DNA of 64,000 nucleotides. Origin: Larix kaempferi. Lineage: Eukaryota; Streptophyta; Pinopsida; Pinales; Pinaceae. Below the pieces are notes generated by a model. The model ran no database searches. It was given only the letters and a program-made list of their open reading frames with translations, and had not been told where the DNA came from. Shown here piece after piece: positions 24,411-36,497 of the stretch; position 1 is the stretch's first letter; every line of letters starts with the position of its first letter. A program made the translations under genes and the position numbers. The stretch covers positions 251,001 through 315,000 of the forward strand of contig BSBM01001027.1 of assembly GCA_027924585.1 (NCBI GenBank), in the 5' to 3' direction.

Positions 24411-24460
24411 TAATATAAATATGGGGAAAGGGTACTAGAAAAAAGGGACTTTTTCTAGTG
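24411..24460 (+). promoter_or_regulatory. LTR TATA box and start-site hairpin
   Basis: TAATATAAAT at 24411-24420 is followed about 15-40 bp later by a perfect 10-bp inverted repeat, ACTAGAAAAA (24434-24443) and TTTTTCTAGT (24450-24459), with a six-base loop. The spacing places the hairpin where transcription would start. Confidence 0.5.
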
Positions 24461-25174
24461 AAATAGAGACTGGATACATTGTGTAAGAGAACTATTTTTC
24501 TGCTAATGAGGAAAGACCTGCTCACTGGGAAAATCTTGAACAAATTTTTGCATGGAATGTGTGACTAACATATCAAAACTATTTCTTCTTTTGTTCATGT
24601 TCATGCTGTGAGATATTTCTAATTATGTTAAACGATTTCAATGGTGATGAATGATTTTGCTTATCTATGTAAATTCCCATGTGATAAAAGAGTAATAAAT
24701 TGGTTCAAATCATAATCAAAGCTATCTTTGTAATTTTACTAATGTGAATGTGCATACTTTATCTTAATAGCTATCTGTTGGATTTGTATAAGAATTATCA
24801 AATTATTACTCTTATTTAAAATCACTCCTTGCAAGGATAGGTTAGTTACTTTAGAATAGAGTTATCTAATTGATAAGGTAGAAGCAGTAAGGCAGGAGGT
24901 AAGAACCTATGCATCACTTGTGTGGCTTCTTCCTGTCAATTATAGGTTAAAGGCATTAGTTAGATTAGAAGCACTTGCATATTCATACCCTTAAACATAA
25001 AATATAAACAGTGGGTCGAGACGGAACCGATACATAAATTAAACATACACACCTACAGTAGTCAGACCGTTAACCAGATGGATTCCCCATACCAGAAATT
25101 GAGTGATCTAATTGGGATTATATTCATTGGGTAGAATCCCTACTGTCGATGCTAGGATTTTCTGGGCATCAACA

Positions 25175-25975
25175 GTTTTGGCACTAGAAGGAGGGTCGTC
25201 AGTGCATGGATGGCAGAGGAAATCCATTTTCAAGAGGAAATTTCTCAGGGTCTCCATTGGAAACAAACCAACCAAAACAATTAATTTTTGAAACTGATCA
25301 TTAAGAAAAGTTGGATTCTAAAACTGATCATACCGAACGTTTATATGTTGTTCCTCACATAGAAGTAGATAAGTTTAGGAGACATACTAGATCTTACTTA
25401 AGGAAACTTGGAGGATTATCAAAAGTACCTTTACTACCTAGAAGGAAAGCTCCTAGAAGACAAGTTGTGTAAACTAGGGATTATGTGCTTGTGGAATCTT
25501 TGGAAGAATGAGTTGATTTATCATTAGAATATATACCGGATCCCATTAATCAATTGAGTTCTAATTATCCTAAAGCAAACACTTATCCACGCACATAGAC
25601 TCTTGCACCACCCCATACACCCCCCATTCTCCTAGGTGCATTTCTAACATGGCTCACAATGTGAATCAACCACCTACATGGAAAGCCAGTGGACCACTCA
25701 ACCTAGATGCTCCTTTGCATGATTTACCTGGGCATCCAAAACAAGTGCTACCTAAGTTTGAACTTGGAAAAGGGATCTCTGCTGAAGATCACCTAAATAT
25801 CTTTTACTTGGAATTGAACCTATTAAATGTGGAACATGAGGATGTAGTGTGCAGGTTGTTCCCTTACACTTTTGAACCAAGGGCATCGTCTTGGTATTTT
25901 TAGCTTATAGGATGGTTCTATAGAATATTGGGGAGAATACATACTATCGATGGCAGGATTTTCCGGGCATCAACA
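25175..25975 (+). pseudogene. gag: Truncated Gypsy leader and gag joined to an LTR end
   Basis: A leader follows the LTR end at 25174, and a gag frame opens at 25649 (MAHNVNQPPTWK). It contains LPKFELGKGISAEDHLNIF and EDVVCRLFPYTFEPRASSWYF-type blocks, the N-terminal half of a plant Gypsy capsid. It stops at 25901, and within 30 bp the sequence becomes a second copy of the LTR end (25930-25975, ...GGGCATCAACA). The rest of gag, all of pol and most of the 3' LTR are missing, which is the outcome of an internal deletion. Confidence 0.7.
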
Positions 25976-25984
25976 TGAAGGAAG

Positions 25985-28137
25985 CTTATAAAAGTTATAG
26001 GGTGAACTTGTTCAAGACCTAGTTCATAACATAAACAACTTGTGCAAGTTGTGGCACAAGAGGATGTGGCACCCACATCATAGTGTGTTTCCTATTATGA
26101 TGGAGATAGTCAAAATTATTCTATATTTCAACATTGGGAAACAAGGAGTATGTAGAGGGTGTGAACTTGGAAAGCATGCCAAGGTTTCTACCCAAGTAGT
26201 GAGTACATGTCTAGGGGTATTCTAGATCTAGTGAATTTAGATGTATGTGGATTGATGTCAATAGCATCAATCTTAGGAAGCATGTTCTATGTTTCCTTCA
26301 TTGATTATATCTTTTGCAAAACTTGCATCTACTTACTAAAGACCAAGGGTGGGGTATTTATCTAGTTTTAGGAGTTCAAATCCCCATTCAAAAAGTAGAT
26401 AGGGAAGAATACCAAATTTTTGAGATCGAACAATGGAGTTGAATATACCTCCATGGAGTTTGAGGGTTTTTGCAGGGATGTAGTACTCATGAAGGAGCTC
26501 ACTATTCTATAAAACCCACAATATAATAGGCTTTCCAAGAAAAATAATTGATTCATCATTAGGGCCTACTAAGGAAATGATACATGACTAGGATATGTCA
26601 ATGTTTTTGTGGGTGGAAGCATGCAACGCAACAATCTACATCCATTACATGTGTCCTCGTAAGATCTTGGAGGATAAACAATAGAGGAAGCATTAACTAG
26701 TGTGGAGCCATAGGTGAATCATTTCCACATATTTTGTTATCGAATTTATATCCATATGCTAGTATATAAGTTGACCCAGTCAAACCTTCTAACAAGGGTT
26801 TGTTTGTTAATTACAATGAGACTTTAAAGGCCTACAAGGTATTTATTCCATAACAAATAAAAACAACTATAAGTGGGGATGTGAAATTTGATGAAGAATT
26901 TGTAGCCATCAAATCGCATGATCCTTTCTAGTGACAGGAAAATGAGGAGCAAGAAGCTCCAAAGGTTGATCTACGGTCATCATTGAATTCCATTTTGAAT
27001 CATTATACTTCAGGCACAGAGGAAGAGTCACAAACTCCTACCATTTTGGTCTAGATACCTCGATGGTTTGCTCATACATTAAGGGATCCTTAGGGTCATG
27101 TTGAGGCTCCTAGGAGCACATTCAAGGAGAGTAGACTTTGGAATAAGTTGTCAAGCTACAAGTAGTTGATGAGAAACATCATAGATTATAAGCCTTCCAA
27201 TTTTTTGGAGGTAATATACTAGTAGGTTTGGAGGGATGCCATGGTAGATGTAGTGATACTTAACCCAAAAATTGAATCACAACAAATATATAGAACCATT
27301 ATATTTTGGAAATAACAAAAATACATTCACCTTAAGAATACCACCAAGATATAGAGAAATACCTATAAGTTAGGGTAACACCATCAATTACTCCTTATGA
27401 AAAGAATCACTCCACAAGCTATGCTTTCCACACAATAATTCATCCAAAAATATCTCATATAGTGATACTTATGTCTATTATTCCTTCTCACGAGTATTCC
27501 TAGGGGGTCTATGCCAACTACCCCTTATTATTATATTATTTTCATTTAATACCTAGAATGACTATTTTTTACCTTTTTAGTACCTACCAACCACCAAGTG
27601 GTCCTATTCCATAATTATGGCCAAATTACATATCCCTTTGGGTACCTCCCTTGGTACCCCATATTATACACCCTGGGTACATAATAGTGGAGGAGTAAAC
27701 ATCCATCATGAAGAACAATGTATAGGACATAGCGCTAAGATTGGATGGGAAATTGATAGTGAGTTCCAAGTTGCTCTACAAGATGAAGAATGTTGTAGAA
27801 GGTAGCATATAGAAGTACAAAGTGAGGTTTGTAGTGAGAGGGTTCTCCCATAAAGAGGGAGTAGACTATGACGATACCTTTTTCTAGTTTCTAGGCACAT
27901 TTACATTATAATAGCGATGTCTTTATTTTTTGTTATGGGATGGAGGATACAATAGATGGATGCAAAGAAAAATTTCCTCAATGGGATAATTGAGGAATAT
28001 TAGTGTACATAAAGAATCATTAGGGATTTGGGATCAGTGGAAAGGAGTCCCATGTTTTAAGGTTGAAAAAGGCCTTGTATGGACTCAAGCATGCATCGAG
28101 AGCATTTTATTCCATAATAGATGAATAATTGCATAGT
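25985..28137 (+). pseudogene. pol: Ty1/Copia pol relic Copia-3, heavily decayed
   Basis: Scattered frames keep the order of a Copia polyprotein. There is a GAG-pre-integrase block (LWHKRMWHPHH, then CRGCELGKHAK, 26045-26190) and an integrase core with LDVCGLMS, SFIDYIFCKT and LRSNNGVEY. The linker contains NYNETLKAYKVF and SGDVKFDEEF, and the start of reverse transcriptase includes RDAMVD, SIMKN (after an insert), LDGKLIVSSKLLYK, RGFSHKEGVDYDDTF, and a KKALYGLKQA-like block near 28060. Many stops and shifts interrupt it. No LTRs are visible. The sequence ends abruptly near 28137. Confidence 0.75.
27249..27681. mobile_element. LTR-like insert inside the Copia-3 reverse transcriptase
   Basis: The pol reading breaks after RDAMVD at about 27248 and resumes in a continuous frame at about 27685 (V-E-E, then SIMKN). 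The 433 bp between are non-coding and begin TG and end CA (TGTAGTGATAC ... TGGGTACA). No clear duplication flanks it, which may reflect age. Solo LTR is the likely class. Confidence 0.5.
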
Positions 28138-29759
28138 ACATTACAAATCCTCTACAGATTCATGAAATCACTACTCCATCACATCAGTATCAATCCATTA
28201 TGATATCACTTCATTGAGCAGTCCTCTTTTGGCATTGATGACAAGTTCTGCATATCACTTCAGCTCATGATCCATCATGCTATAACAATCACTACAAGTA
28301 ATGTGGGGTATGTATGATACACATGTTAATTCATAATTAGCAAATATATATAATATTAACTACTAAATACCTTTCCAATCCCATATATCATTACCTTCAT
28401 CAACCCGAGGATGGGTCCATAATTTAGTGGAGGGAGTAAATATTACGAATATAACAGGACTTCCATGTTTGGAAAGAAACAACCAAATTTGTCCCAATCC
28501 TTTCACATGAATGAAATCGCACCATCATTAAAACTACTGCATATCCTACAGAATGACGGGATGCCACTATATTGAAATTGCTAGATCATGATACACAAAT
28601 TCCTTCCTCGCAATTCGAAGCCATATACACCACCATATTTCCGATTATATTTTAATGTTATTCCTCTCGCTAGAAATCTACAATTTTGCAATCTCATTTT
28701 TAAGTCCAATATTCCACCTACATAATGGCTTACCAAATTGAAGTGAACTAGAGGGTGAATCCATGAATATGGGTGTCTATTTTGGGGGGTCTTATGAGAA
28801 AATAAATCTGATTTTTTCATGTTTTCAACTTTGGGCGAACAAAAGTTATATTTGTGTTTAGAATTTCACTTTCCAGTAAAAAGAAAACTTTTAGAGAATT
28901 ATGTTAGCTTTCTATTCATTATTTTTTCAAATTTGTTTATTGAGATTCGATATCTCAATTTGGAAAAATTTTGACAGTATGTTCTTATAAAATGAAAGGA
29001 CTTAGTCATGTTTTATGACACACCTAAAATAATTGTTAAACTTGTGTTTTGTAAAAACAAAATATGCTATGCCAATCTACTAAGAATGTATTATTGCATG
29101 ACTATAATTTCGTAACCAATGGATCTTTATACAAATTATTATAATTTTTTGAACTTGATCAATGCGGAAATCTTGTCGAATTTCAACATGTTTATTTTGA
29201 CAGGACATTTCTCTCAATTTACACTAAAACTAAAAACTCTAAGAATGCCTTTTTGAAGTAGACACTCCAATGAACTACACCATATTTTTTTCAATTAAAT
29301 TTATTGTGTATTTTTCAAGTTATCGATTTTTCATTTCAGTGCATTTTGAAATCAATGAAATTAAAATGGACACATGTTAACACAAAAAATAATTCAAATT
29401 ATCAGATCTCAACTAAACACAACAAAATCTATACCTACAGAAAGTAGATTCGGTGACGAAACTAATGGTATCAATTTCGATAACCAATTTGCAGTGTAGG
29501 ATACTTTTTTTACCTTATGAAAATGGAGAATCATGAAAACATTGAAGTTTTCAGGTATCAACAGTTATTTGACCGAACAACTATTCAGTCGAATAACTAT
29601 TTTATGTTTTCAAACTGTTAAAATTAAGATCACTTGTTAGGATGAAAAATAAAACGTAAAAAATTATGTCGGGCCGGAAAAAAATGGGGCCCACTTTTAG
29701 AAATTAAATTATTTGAAATTATATAAATAAAGACTAATCGAGGTCATAATATGGCATCT
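28138..29759. other. AT-rich sequence, nothing recognised
   Basis: No coding domain, LTR boundary or RNA gene was found on either strand. A 79-residue frame on the minus strand (28581-28820) matches no family I know. Confidence 0.5.
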
Positions 29760-30555
29760 TTCTTTTTCATAGAGGTCTTTAGAAAATATTTTTTAAGGGG
29801 TGTTTTCAAAGGAGATTTCTTTCCAAAGAGTTTTTTTTCAAAGGAAATTTCTTTCCAAGGTGTTTTTTTTCAGAGGAGATTTTTTTCTAAGGAGTTTTTT
29901 TAAGGGACTTCTTTAAGGATTTTTTTTCTAAGAAAATTCTTGAAAGTAAGGAGGTTTTTTTTTCTAAGAGACTTTTTTGAAGAGAATTTTGTAAGGGATT
30001 TTTTTAAAGATATGTTTTTGTAAGAGAGTTTTTTAAGGAGATGTTTTTATAAGGGACTTCTTTAAAGATTTTTTTGGGGAGTTATTTAAGAAGATTTTTT
30101 CCTGAAAGACTCAAAGGCAATTTCTCTCATAGTTTTCTCTCAAAGGTTCTACGAGACTTTTTTAAGGTGTTTTTTTAGGTAAAAAATTCAAAGACAATTG
30201 AACTCTTAAACTTTTTTCTTCCAGCACTCCAAGAATAGATAATAACTTTTTTTAAGATGATATTTTTCTCATAGGTAATATTTTTTGTGAAAGGTTGAAA
30301 GGCAATTTCTCTTTGGGTGATTTGTTAAACGTTGACAAACTCTAAAACACTTTTTTTGAGATGATTGTTTTCTCAGTGCCTTCTTTTTTAGGTGAACAAC
30401 TCAAAGACAACTTCTCTTAAAGTGTTTTCTCAAAGTTTGAAAGAATCTAAGCGGCTTTTTAAAAGGTGATTTTTTTTTAATGTCAAATGCTCTTGAAAAC
30501 AATTTCTTCTAAAGTGTTTTCTTAAAGCTCAAAGACTCTAAGGGGATTTTTAAAT
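29760..30555. repeat. T-rich degenerate tandem tract
   Basis: Irregular repeats of AAGGAGATTTCTTT-like words separated by runs of five to nine T extend for about 800 bp. The period wanders between about 20 and 35 bp. It adjoins the left end of the 0.9-kb dispersed repeat. Confidence 0.6.
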
Positions 30556-31463
30556 TATATATATCTATTTGGTGTATGACTTAGTTGCAATTATAGTACA
30601 CATAGATATGTAAAATGGATAATACAAATATTTCTACTATGAAAATTTAATCTTTACTTTCCCCTTTAATGATCTTCAACATTAAATTTAACATTCTATT
30701 TTGACTTTTCTATGATGCCATTTTTTATGTGGTGATATTTAATATCATAATATAATTTTTAAGCAAGTTCAATGTGAATTCTTTATTGTATGGTTAGAAA
30801 ACACAATTATATATATAAAACATGTTAATGAATTTGAAAAAAAGAATTTAACAAAAAAATTATTTCTCCTACTTTTTATGTAGTGATAACATCATGCATA
30901 TTAAATTATCATGAAAACAATTCTAATTGAATCAAATTTGAATACATTTTTACATCAATTGGTTTGAATAAAACAATTCTAAATTTTTATATTAAACATA
31001 CAATTGGATAAAAAGACATCCGTACCTAAACTTGTTTAAGTACTTAATTTTTATTTTTCTTAACATGTGACTTTACATCTATATCAATATAAAGTTATCA
31101 AAAATGAAAAGAGAATCTTCATCATTATAAATTTTAAGATCTTCCAAAATAACTTAATTTATTTTCAACATGATTATTAAAAATGGAAAAAAAAATTGTT
31201 ATATAAATAAAATTTATATTTCCTTTTCATTTGAAAAAAAAGTGAAAAAGAGATTGATCATCTTCAAAAAATGAAAATAAGATTGAGGAGGTCTATTTGA
31301 TGTAACGTGGGTAGTTGGGTTAAATGATTGTTATCCTCCCCACCTAGGTTTAGTTCTTGTTACTGACATGGTCTTTTTGTTGATCTCCTATGTAATGATT
31401 GAATGGATTATCTAAATTAGATTTACGCAAATAAATATGATTTTAAGTTAGATATATAAACAA
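30556..31463. repeat. Dispersed 0.9-kb repeat, copy A
   Basis: The stretch from TCTATTTGGTGTATGACTTAG to AAGTTAGATATATA matches 54050-54972 over its whole length in the same orientation, with moderate divergence. It contains no open frame. Neither terminal inverted repeats nor clear TG...CA ends were found, so the class is open. Confidence 0.75.
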
Positions 31464-32729
31464 GAGTAGCTAGGACCATCATCTGCTATCAAGGTCCACT
31501 ACTCCGGAGAGTAGCTAGGGCCATCATCTGCTATCATGAGTGTCCACGAGGATAGCTCATGTGTGATGTATATGTACTAAACACTATAGGATTTAGATTT
31601 TTGTGGCTAGGACCTACTAAACGCCTATGTGCTTCAGATTTTGTATCAGTACCACATTTTTGTATATGATGATTATATATATAAAAACACTATTTTGTGG
31701 ATTTATACATTATGTGTTCTATGATGATTGAGGATCTTATGGATTTTTGCTTACATACTATGATTATTTTACATGTTGTGTCGTTATATGCATATTTGAT
31801 GGAAATACATATAATGATGGAAAATCTGCATCTTTGATGGAAATGCATATAACAATAGATCTAGTCGTTATATGCATCTTTGATGAACAATTTGTATGAG
31901 CGGACTCAAATAGATCTCCCTAGCTTAAATGGTTTAAGTATAGAACAAATAAGTACATAAAACGAGTATATTTCCTAGATCAATAGAAATGCAAAACAAA
32001 TGAGGAGATGGCTTACCTCAATTGTGCAATTCCTTTCTCCTTGTTGCTCCAAGATCCAAGTCTTCAGATCTTTATCTACAAAACTAAGCAAATCATGTGG
32101 AAACAAACAAGTGGTAAAAGCATATGGACATGAATTGATCTAGATTAATAGTGAAAGAAGAAAATCCTAAATATCATTAACACAATAACATTTATAGAAA
32201 GAAATTGTATTAAATGTAATGAATGAAGTACATATTGAGACATGTTACGACCAAAGCTTTGGCATCATAACCTCCTTCCAACAATCCTATCCTCCAAGGT
32301 TGAATGCCTAGCCTCTTAATGGATGAATAGGATCACCTAGAGAAAATTCACCAGCATAAAAGTACTCTATCCTTCCTCTCATGACAATGTAGAGGGGGTT
32401 CAAATATATAGAGCCAAAGGGGGTTGAGGATTTAGGGGATAAGCTTAAGGGATAATCCCACTAGGTAAGGGGATCGACTGCCACATTTCCAGGTAAGTAG
32501 GGATAAATATCCACGCTATCCAAGCTTCGAGAAGTCACTCGAAGCTTCTCTTTTTCCATTTTAACCAATTGCGACGGACCTTGAACAAGGGAAACCTGCG
32601 CCAGAGAGTGATCAACACACCTTGTACAAGAGAAGCCTGTGTCACCGACGCACTTTGCTAAGTTGCAGAGCACGTCACCGTGAACCTGATGCACCTTGCT
32701 AGGCAGCAGGGCGTGTCAGTATGACAACA
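31464..32729. other. Non-coding; probable minus-strand LTR fragment
   Basis: Two copies of a 45-bp unit start at 31465 and 31510 (GAGTAGCTAGG). From about 31900 the sequence resembles a minus-strand LTR: a TATA-like CTATATATTTG lies on the minus strand near 32405, and TGTTGTCATACTGACACG (minus strand, ending at 32729) looks like an LTR start directly next to the LINE. No left boundary was found. Confidence 0.4.
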
Positions 32730-32945
32730 AAAGGTTAAAGGGGAAGACAACAACTTTCTCTTTCAGTGTTTTAGCTCAGGGACTTTAGGGATCAGGGCAT
32801 ATAGATGACACATCAGTCATGGTGATGATATTTTGGTGTAACAATGGTGCTTCCCAATGAGCATAAAATGTCTTTTTTGGTTATGCTGAGAAAATCACAT
32901 ACTGACTTGGGACAATTTGGTTAGAAGGGGATGGACTGGGCCTAG
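32730..32945 (+). pseudogene. L1-type LINE ORF2, left part (before the insertion)
   Basis: The last ~110 bases encode MSIKCLFWLC, a stop, then ENHILTWDNLVRRGWTGP in the frame that continues at 48097. This is the segment before the C-terminal zinc finger of plant L1-like ORF2 proteins. Upstream the frame is shifted and weaker. The 5' end of the LINE is absent, either by 5' truncation or because of the LTR-like block at its left. Confidence 0.75.
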
Positions 32946-33662
32946 TGTTGCTTGGTTTTTCAACCAAGCATGTGCAAGGATGCATCTGCTAACTAGTAGC
33001 AGCAATCTCAATACAAATATGTAAAAACTTAACGTAAATCTTATCTAACATTAACATATGCAAAGAAATAAAAAAACTAGATTTAAGAACAATAAACAAT
33101 GAGATCTATGAGAAAAACAAGAAATAAAAAAATTGATCTTTTGTATTACCTCAAATGGTGAGGATGGTGAGTTTGAGAAGCTCCAAGGTTGAGGTGCTCC
33201 AATGTCCAATGGTCTCTTCTTCTCCAATGCTTCAATGGGGATCTTCAAACTCAAAAAGGGAGGCAATGGCTCTCAAAAAGAATTTGGCAGCAGAAGGATA
33301 GGATGAAATGTGGATGAATAGAGAGGAGCCCCTATCACCTTTTTATAGTTTTTTGGTGATGGGGAATACCATTATGGTTTAAGGAAACCAATGGTATTGA
33401 CCAACATGGTTTAGGTCTCTTTTTCCCTCTTTTTCCTTTTTTGAATATTTTTTGAATATTATTCCCTTTTAATTGGTTTTTGAGAATTTTGGACCTTTTT
33501 CTAGGGTTTTTGAGGAAAATACATATTTTGAGGGGAAAAAAGTGTATTATGGTCTTTTTGGTGACCTTTTGAAGGTTTTAGAGGCTCAAATGGTGGAAAA
33601 CGTGGACAAATGGGTCATGTGAATAAGGGAATGAGCTAGTGAGCACTTTTTGGGTGTTAACA
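32946..33662 (-). repeat. 3' LTR of the gag-only element
   Basis: It reads TGTTGCTTGG ... GGTGTTAACA on the plus strand. On the minus strand a TATA box CTATAAAAAGG lies at about 33338-33348. A perfect 9-bp hairpin (TGCTTGGTT / AACCAAGCA) sits at 32949-32970. A purine-rich GGGGTAAT precedes the LTR on the minus strand and is the likely polypurine tract. Confidence 0.88.
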
Positions 33663-34920
33663 GATTACCCCGTGATGTGTGAGGGTAGGAGCTCATCGTA
33701 TGGCCGATAGACATCATAGTTCTTTTTTCTTTTTTGTGGGGCTTCAAGAAGAGAAGAGACCGATTGGAGACTGGAACAACAACCCCTTTGGAAGCTGCAA
33801 AAACTGAAAAAATACACGGCCTAAAAAATGAATGAGGAATAATCTATGATAATGGACGAGGCGGGCATACCCATGCTCGTATCAAGACATATACATAACA
33901 ATTAGGCCCAAGAAGGGGGACCTGAATAATACATAAAAATATGCCGGTACATCATGATAGTCCAGAGGGGACACAATACTGAGACATATTCATGGTCATA
34001 CCATGACTGATCTGAAGGACTGATACACTCTAAAACAGCAACAACCATTCTGAATAAGGTGTCAGAAGGGTTGATGAACTGTCAAATCTGAAGGTGTCCA
34101 ACATTTGTAGGGACTCGATGACTTTGAGCCAAATTCTGAGGAGTATATGTAACTGTATACTCAAGGGAGTATAAATCTGGGGCACATCTAAATACTGTCT
34201 CCAAGCGCAACCTGGATATCCATAGGAAAATGTAACTAGTTGTTTCCTAAATTAGACTCTCAAATGTGGTAGGGTCAGGTGATATCCGGGGTCTTCAACA
34301 AATAACTGAAAGGACAGATACCTTGTACGAGTCTCAACAATGCGATCAAGGTGTTGACATCGAGCATGTGAGAAACAATCATTTGGAGAGGCACTGAGGA
34401 CTCCTTTCAAAATGATCTGTAGGCACTCATCACTAATGGTGATGAGTCCAAGGGACAGGGACCTCTAGGTCTGTCCTCTAGAATAGATTTGGTTGGCGTC
34501 GATAGAGGGAGACCGAAAACTACTAAGGCAATGATGTTTCCTTTATAGGAGGGCGAGGTGTACAACTGAAGTGTGATAGTACTGATGGTAGGACTGACAT
34601 ACTGTGGGGATGGGGAATAACTAGGGTCATAGAATGGGTGGACTCAAACTTCCTTTGTTCAGAGCATGATGACATGGTTAACCTGGAAGCATAGGAAACT
34701 AACTTTTAGGTGTGAGGATCATAGATTAAGGGTTCAAGGGTATGTATTGTAGACTGGAGTGACTTTGGGGGACAAGCTGATGGATGCTATTGGGAGACTC
34801 TCATGGTAACATACTGCAGAATACTCTGAACAAAGGCGACCATAATGGGGAAGCTGCCATACGAGTGGACATGATCTGTTGTGGCACCAAAAAGCACTGT
34901 TGGGTCCTTCTTCATGGTTT
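33663..34920 (-). other. 3' interior of the gag-only element, part 1
   Basis: Non-coding on both strands. It is the part of the element between the Copia insertion and the 3' LTR. No pol motif was recognised. Confidence 0.6.
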
Positions 34921-34925
34921 TAATG

Positions 34926-35383
34926 TGTTAGGATATTTAGACACTTAGGAGTTAGTTAAGATCAACTTGTGTAATATATCCGTTAGGGATAGTGTGTTTC
35001 TTTAGTATGCATTAGTATGCATTTGTAAATACTTAATCTGACGATCACGATATGTTCCCGACATAGAGTGATCCGATGGCTCAACATCTCTTAGATCAAA
35101 CCTAACCTTGATCTGTGGCTTAACACCCGATTGGTCCATGATCTCTATTTAAAGAGCATGGAGGGTCATTGTTTAGTTGATCGATTATGAGAAGCTCATT
35201 TGTAACTTTCTTTCTTTGCATAATAAATTGTCCCGTAGAAGCTATTTGGCCGGGGCCGTGGAGTGTTTCCCTCAAGAGGGTTTAAACCACATCAAAACAT
35301 CGGTGTGTTAATCTGTGATCTGTTTGTGTGAAGTGGTTTCTCTTGGTGTTCGATCCTTTGGTATTACCTTGTGTACCCAAACA
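34926..35383 (+). repeat. 5' LTR of Copia-1
   Basis: It starts TGTTAGGATATTTAG and ends GTGTACCCAAACA. It carries two tandem copies of a 10-bp word (TAGTATGCAT) where the 3' LTR has one. A CTATTTAAAG box near 35144 with ATTGG (CCAAT on the other strand) upstream is a plausible promoter. Confidence 0.95.
35140..35160 (+). promoter_or_regulatory. Copia-1 LTR promoter
   Basis: CTATTTAAAGAGCATGG forms a TATA-like box, with GATTGGTCC 15-20 bp upstream as an inverted CCAAT element. The same arrangement is kept in the 3' LTR (near 40860) and in the solo LTR (near 18565). Confidence 0.55.
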
Positions 35384-35400
35384 TGGTATCAGAGCTTTTA
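35384..35400 (+). other. Copia-1 primer-binding site
   Basis: TGGTATCAGAGC, complementary to the 3' end of initiator tRNA-Met, begins at the first base after the LTR. Confidence 0.95.
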
Positions 35401-36497
35401 TGAAGTGCCGCTTCCGGTTATGATCTAGATTTCTGGTATTTCTGTGCATTTTTGGGCTGTGGAAGGTGTTCCATTGCGTCTGGAGCATCGTTTTCATTGA
35501 GAAATAGTTTTCGTTTGATCGAAAACGATTCCCGGTTGCTCCAGAAACGCGTATTTCATCAGATCGGAAGGTATAATGTTACAGTGACGCATTTTTTTAT
35601 TTTCTGTTTTTAAGATAAAAAAATCTCATATTTTATCATTTTTTCACTGTTAGTTTTTTTTTGGTTCAGATTGTTGTTTTCCTGTCTGCGTATGCTCTTT
35701 GCCGTGCACCTTGAGCGCTCTCGGCAAATCAGAAACAGAAAGGGAAAGGGTTTTTCTCGGCTGCGTATGCTCTTTGCCGTGCACTTTGCGTGATCTCGGC
35801 AAATCAGAAACAGAGAGAAAACGTAGACTTTCCGGGCAAGCTAACGAGATCTAACTGCACAAGTGCGAAAAAGTTGTTTTTGTTTTGATTGGTGGTGTGT
35901 TTTGTAGGAAAAAGAGCAAGCATGCAAACCGAGCAAGAAGAGTAAAAAAATAAAATAAAATAAAAAGCCCCCTCCCTCATTCCCATATTTTATGTACCTT
36001 TTAATCTAGCTCACTTGGTTCAAAGTTGCTTTATTCCTTAATAGGTTTTGAGTTCAAGTCTTAGGAAGTTACTTTTAAAAGAAAAAGTGCATGCAATTTC
36101 TATTTTCAAGTTACTTTATTGTAAAAGTGCATTTCACTTAAATAATAAAAAATAAAAATACAAGTGAGTCACTTAAGCTTTTTTTGTTGCACTATTTAAA
36201 AGTAATATCATTGTAAAAGTGAAATCACTTATTTTACAAAAGTGGTACACTAGCAATTTTCTTGTAAAGTGATTGTCAAAAGGTTCATCTTGGGAAGAGG
36301 GGGGTTCTTTTTTTTGCTGGACATTCTCTAGCTGCCACGTCACTATTGGGGACATCTTCAACAGTTTTTTTTGTTCAAGCATAACTTCATCATACAGAGT
36401 CTGTTTTCAGTGCCGTGTTTTTTGAAACCACCTATTTTTTCGATCTCTTCACAACCAGACTATTGGTTTCTAATTTTACAGCCATTAATTTACAAAT
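35401..36497 (+). other. Copia-1 leader
   Basis: About 1.1 kb of untranslated sequence. A 75-bp tandem duplication starts at 35686 and 35761 (CTGCGTATGCTCTTTGCCG). Purine- and pyrimidine-rich runs follow up to the gag start at 36498. Confidence 0.75.

Larger units (their letters stand above)
22180..25174 (+). repeat. Probable long LTR of a Gypsy element
   Basis: The right end ...GGGCATCAACA at 25174 is followed by GTTTTGGCACTAGAAGGAGG, the position and TGG start of a primer site, and then by a leader and gag. A second copy of the last 46 bp occurs at 25930-25975. TAATATAAAT at 24411 is a good TATA box. The left end at 22180 (TGTTGTACAT) is tentative. Internal structure includes a CCGCA-rich tract and two imperfect copies of an ~85-bp segment at 24224-24390. 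Confidence 0.55.

Noticed and set aside
32461-32694. Cys-rich 77-residue minus-strand frame
   Set aside because: No recognisable family, lies in a probable LTR fragment, and has no supporting context.
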